64,000 bases of DNA from JAVKMO01 sp031539345 (GTDB taxonomy: Bacteria > Bacteroidota > Bacteroidia > Chitinophagales > Chitinophagaceae): the NCBI GenBank assembly GCA_031539345.1, contig JAVKMO010000007.1, positions 186,001 through 250,000 on the forward strand, in the 5' to 3' direction. Under the pieces are notes generated by a model. It ran no database searches. It was given only the letters and a program-made list of their open reading frames with translations, and was not told the DNA's origin. The number at the start of each line of letters is the position of its first letter. Position 1 is the first letter of the stretch. Position numbers and translations under genes: made by a program. This document shows, piece after piece, positions 63,048-64,000 of the stretch.

Positions 63048-63950
63048 TTATGATTCTAAACAACCATTTCCTTGTAAGCCGCCTGTATGGACAAATAAAA
63101 TTTTTTCTTGAGGAGAAATTCGTTTTTGTTCGTGTAAATTGATTAAACCATACATGGCTTTTGCAGTATAAATTTTGTCTAAAGGCACTTGATGTGTGGT
63201 TTGAAATTGTTTGATAAAATCAATCAAAAACGGTGTTGTTTTTCCAAATTTTCCAAAATGATAATCGTGTATAAAAACAAGGTTGTGGTGTTGTTTTTCG
63301 TGTATCAATTCTGCCGTTTCGCTTTCGATAGTCAGATTGTTTTTCATCGGCACAAAGCCAACGATTTGTATCTGTTTTGTCTGCACTGCATTGCAAATGC
63401 CAGCGAGCGTAGTACCCGTCCCTACAGCAACAACAATCATGGTGTAGAAACTTGTGTCGAGGTGTTGAAATAAATTTTGCATACCCAAAGCACCCAACTT
63501 GCCATAACCGCCTTCTGGAATAAAATAATGATTTGCATAGGCGTGCAGTTCGTCGATAATGCCTTGTTTTTTTTTGTGTTGCTTGTAAAATTGTTGTTCA
63601 CAAAAAATCAATTGCATACCTTGTTCTTGGCAAAACTGTAGAGTAGGTGTTCGATTATCTTCATCTTGTCCACGCACAAAACCAATGCAAGGCATTTGAT
63701 TTTCTTTACAATAAAACGCAGTTGCAGCAAGGTGATTAGAATAAAAGCCGCCAAAAGTGGCAATCCCTATAGCTGATTTTTTTTTTGCTTCTATAAAATA
63801 ATTGGTGAGTTTAAACAGTTTGTTGCCTGAAACAATAGGGTGTATTTTATCTAAACGCAGTATGTCAATTTTAAACGTATCATCAATGCAAATTGTTTGT
63901 ATAAAATCTTTGTTTTCGAGGTTTCTATTGTCGTATTGCAAAAAATTCAT
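63048..63950 (-). CDS. PLP-dependent ACC deaminase / D-cysteine desulfhydrase-like enzyme
   Basis: A 300-residue fold-type II PLP enzyme. The PLP lysine is in 'IVSGNKLFKLTNYF', with the serine-asparagine pair in 'FGGFYSNHLAATAFYC' and the phosphate loop 'VAVGTGTTLAGIC'. The family includes D-cysteine desulfhydrase and 1-aminocyclopropane-1-carboxylate deaminase, which cannot be told apart by eye. The former is commoner in Bacteroidota. The C-terminal 'ILFVHTGGLQGN' is typical. It is monocistronic at the right edge of the window. Confidence 0.87.
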   Translation of the reverse strand: MNFLQYDNRNLENKDFIQTICIDDTFKIDILRLDKIHPIVSGNKLFKLTNYFIEAKKKSAIGIATFGGFYSNHLAATAFYCKENQMPCIGFVRGQDEDNRTPTLQFCQEQGMQLIFCEQQFYKQHKKKQGIIDELHAYANHYFIPEGGYGKLGALGMQNLFQHLDTSFYTMIVVAVGTGTTLAGICNAVQTKQIQIVGFVPMKNNLTIESETAELIHEKQHHNLVFIHDYHFGKFGKTTPFLIDFIKQFQTTHQVPLDKIYTAKAMYGLINLHEQKRISPQEKILFVHTGGLQGNGCLES

Positions 63951-64000
63951 AAAACGTAAATAACATCAATCAAAATCAATAGGACAAGAAATTAGTCGGC

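Noticed and set aside
1..64000. CRISPR arrays, tRNA or rRNA genes
   Set aside because: No regularly spaced repeat array and no tRNA- or rRNA-like sequence was noticed on either strand; this was read by eye, so a small tRNA could be missed.

Overview
The window comes from an AT-rich Gram-negative member of the Bacteroidota. The evidence is a SusC/SusD pair, a DUF4835-type protein, a CCDC81-like HU-domain protein, several lipoproteins, weak or absent Shine-Dalgarno sites, and a short SRP RNA with a Bacteroidota-like apical domain. I recognised no tRNA, rRNA, CRISPR array or intact insertion sequence.

Region 1 (1-8.4 kb, all minus strand) holds a SulP-type permease cut by the window edge, a small membrane protein, NhaA, a di-haem cytochrome c peroxidase, malate dehydrogenase, an alpha/beta hydrolase, an outer-membrane barrel protein, a CCDC81-like membrane protein and FtsX.

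Region 2 (8.6-27.1 kb, minus strand, with a divergent IclR regulator at 27.25 kb) is the most striking part: an aromatic/N-heterocycle catabolic cluster. It has a nitrilase, a gentisate-1,2-dioxygenase-like bicupin, a porin, an NCS1 permease, a VOC protein, a two-component flavin monooxygenase, an isatin-hydrolase-like cyclase, a large two-subunit 2-oxoacid:ferredoxin oxidoreductase, a CrtI-like oxidoreductase, a FAH hydrolase, a maleate isomerase, a fused monooxygenase/OYE flavoprotein and an acyl-CoA thioesterase. The simplest inferred route is isatin to isatinate to anthraniloyl-CoA (or the salicylyl analogue), 5-hydroxylation, thioester hydrolysis, gentisate-type ring cleavage, hydrolysis to maleate plus pyruvate, and isomerisation to fumarate. 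A four-helix-bundle gene bracketed by 14-bp tandem repeats has been inserted into this cluster.

Region 3 (28-51 kb) is mostly housekeeping: trpEG, miaB, a nucleotide pyrophosphatase, a ClC channel, an MBL hydrolase, a UDP-glucuronate decarboxylase-like protein, leuB, SRP RNA, a DHH phosphoesterase, polA, an LD-carboxypeptidase, a DNA methyltransferase fused to an HNH nuclease, lptB, nadD, argB, a DUF4835 protein, an orphan HlyD-type adaptor, and a sigma factor paired with a membrane-anchored HtrA-like protease.

Region 4 (52-64 kb) begins with an acetyltransferase, an M20 dipeptidase and a cobalamin adenosyltransferase. It then becomes accessory in character: a structured RNA candidate with its own terminator, a truncated HTH gene, a MazF-type toxin-antitoxin pair between two near-identical terminators, a SusCD-lipoprotein operon and a frameshifted DUF1016 nuclease pseudogene. 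An 85-bp diverged repeat lies on each side of this stretch. A PLP-dependent ACC-deaminase/D-cysteine-desulfhydrase-like gene closes the window.
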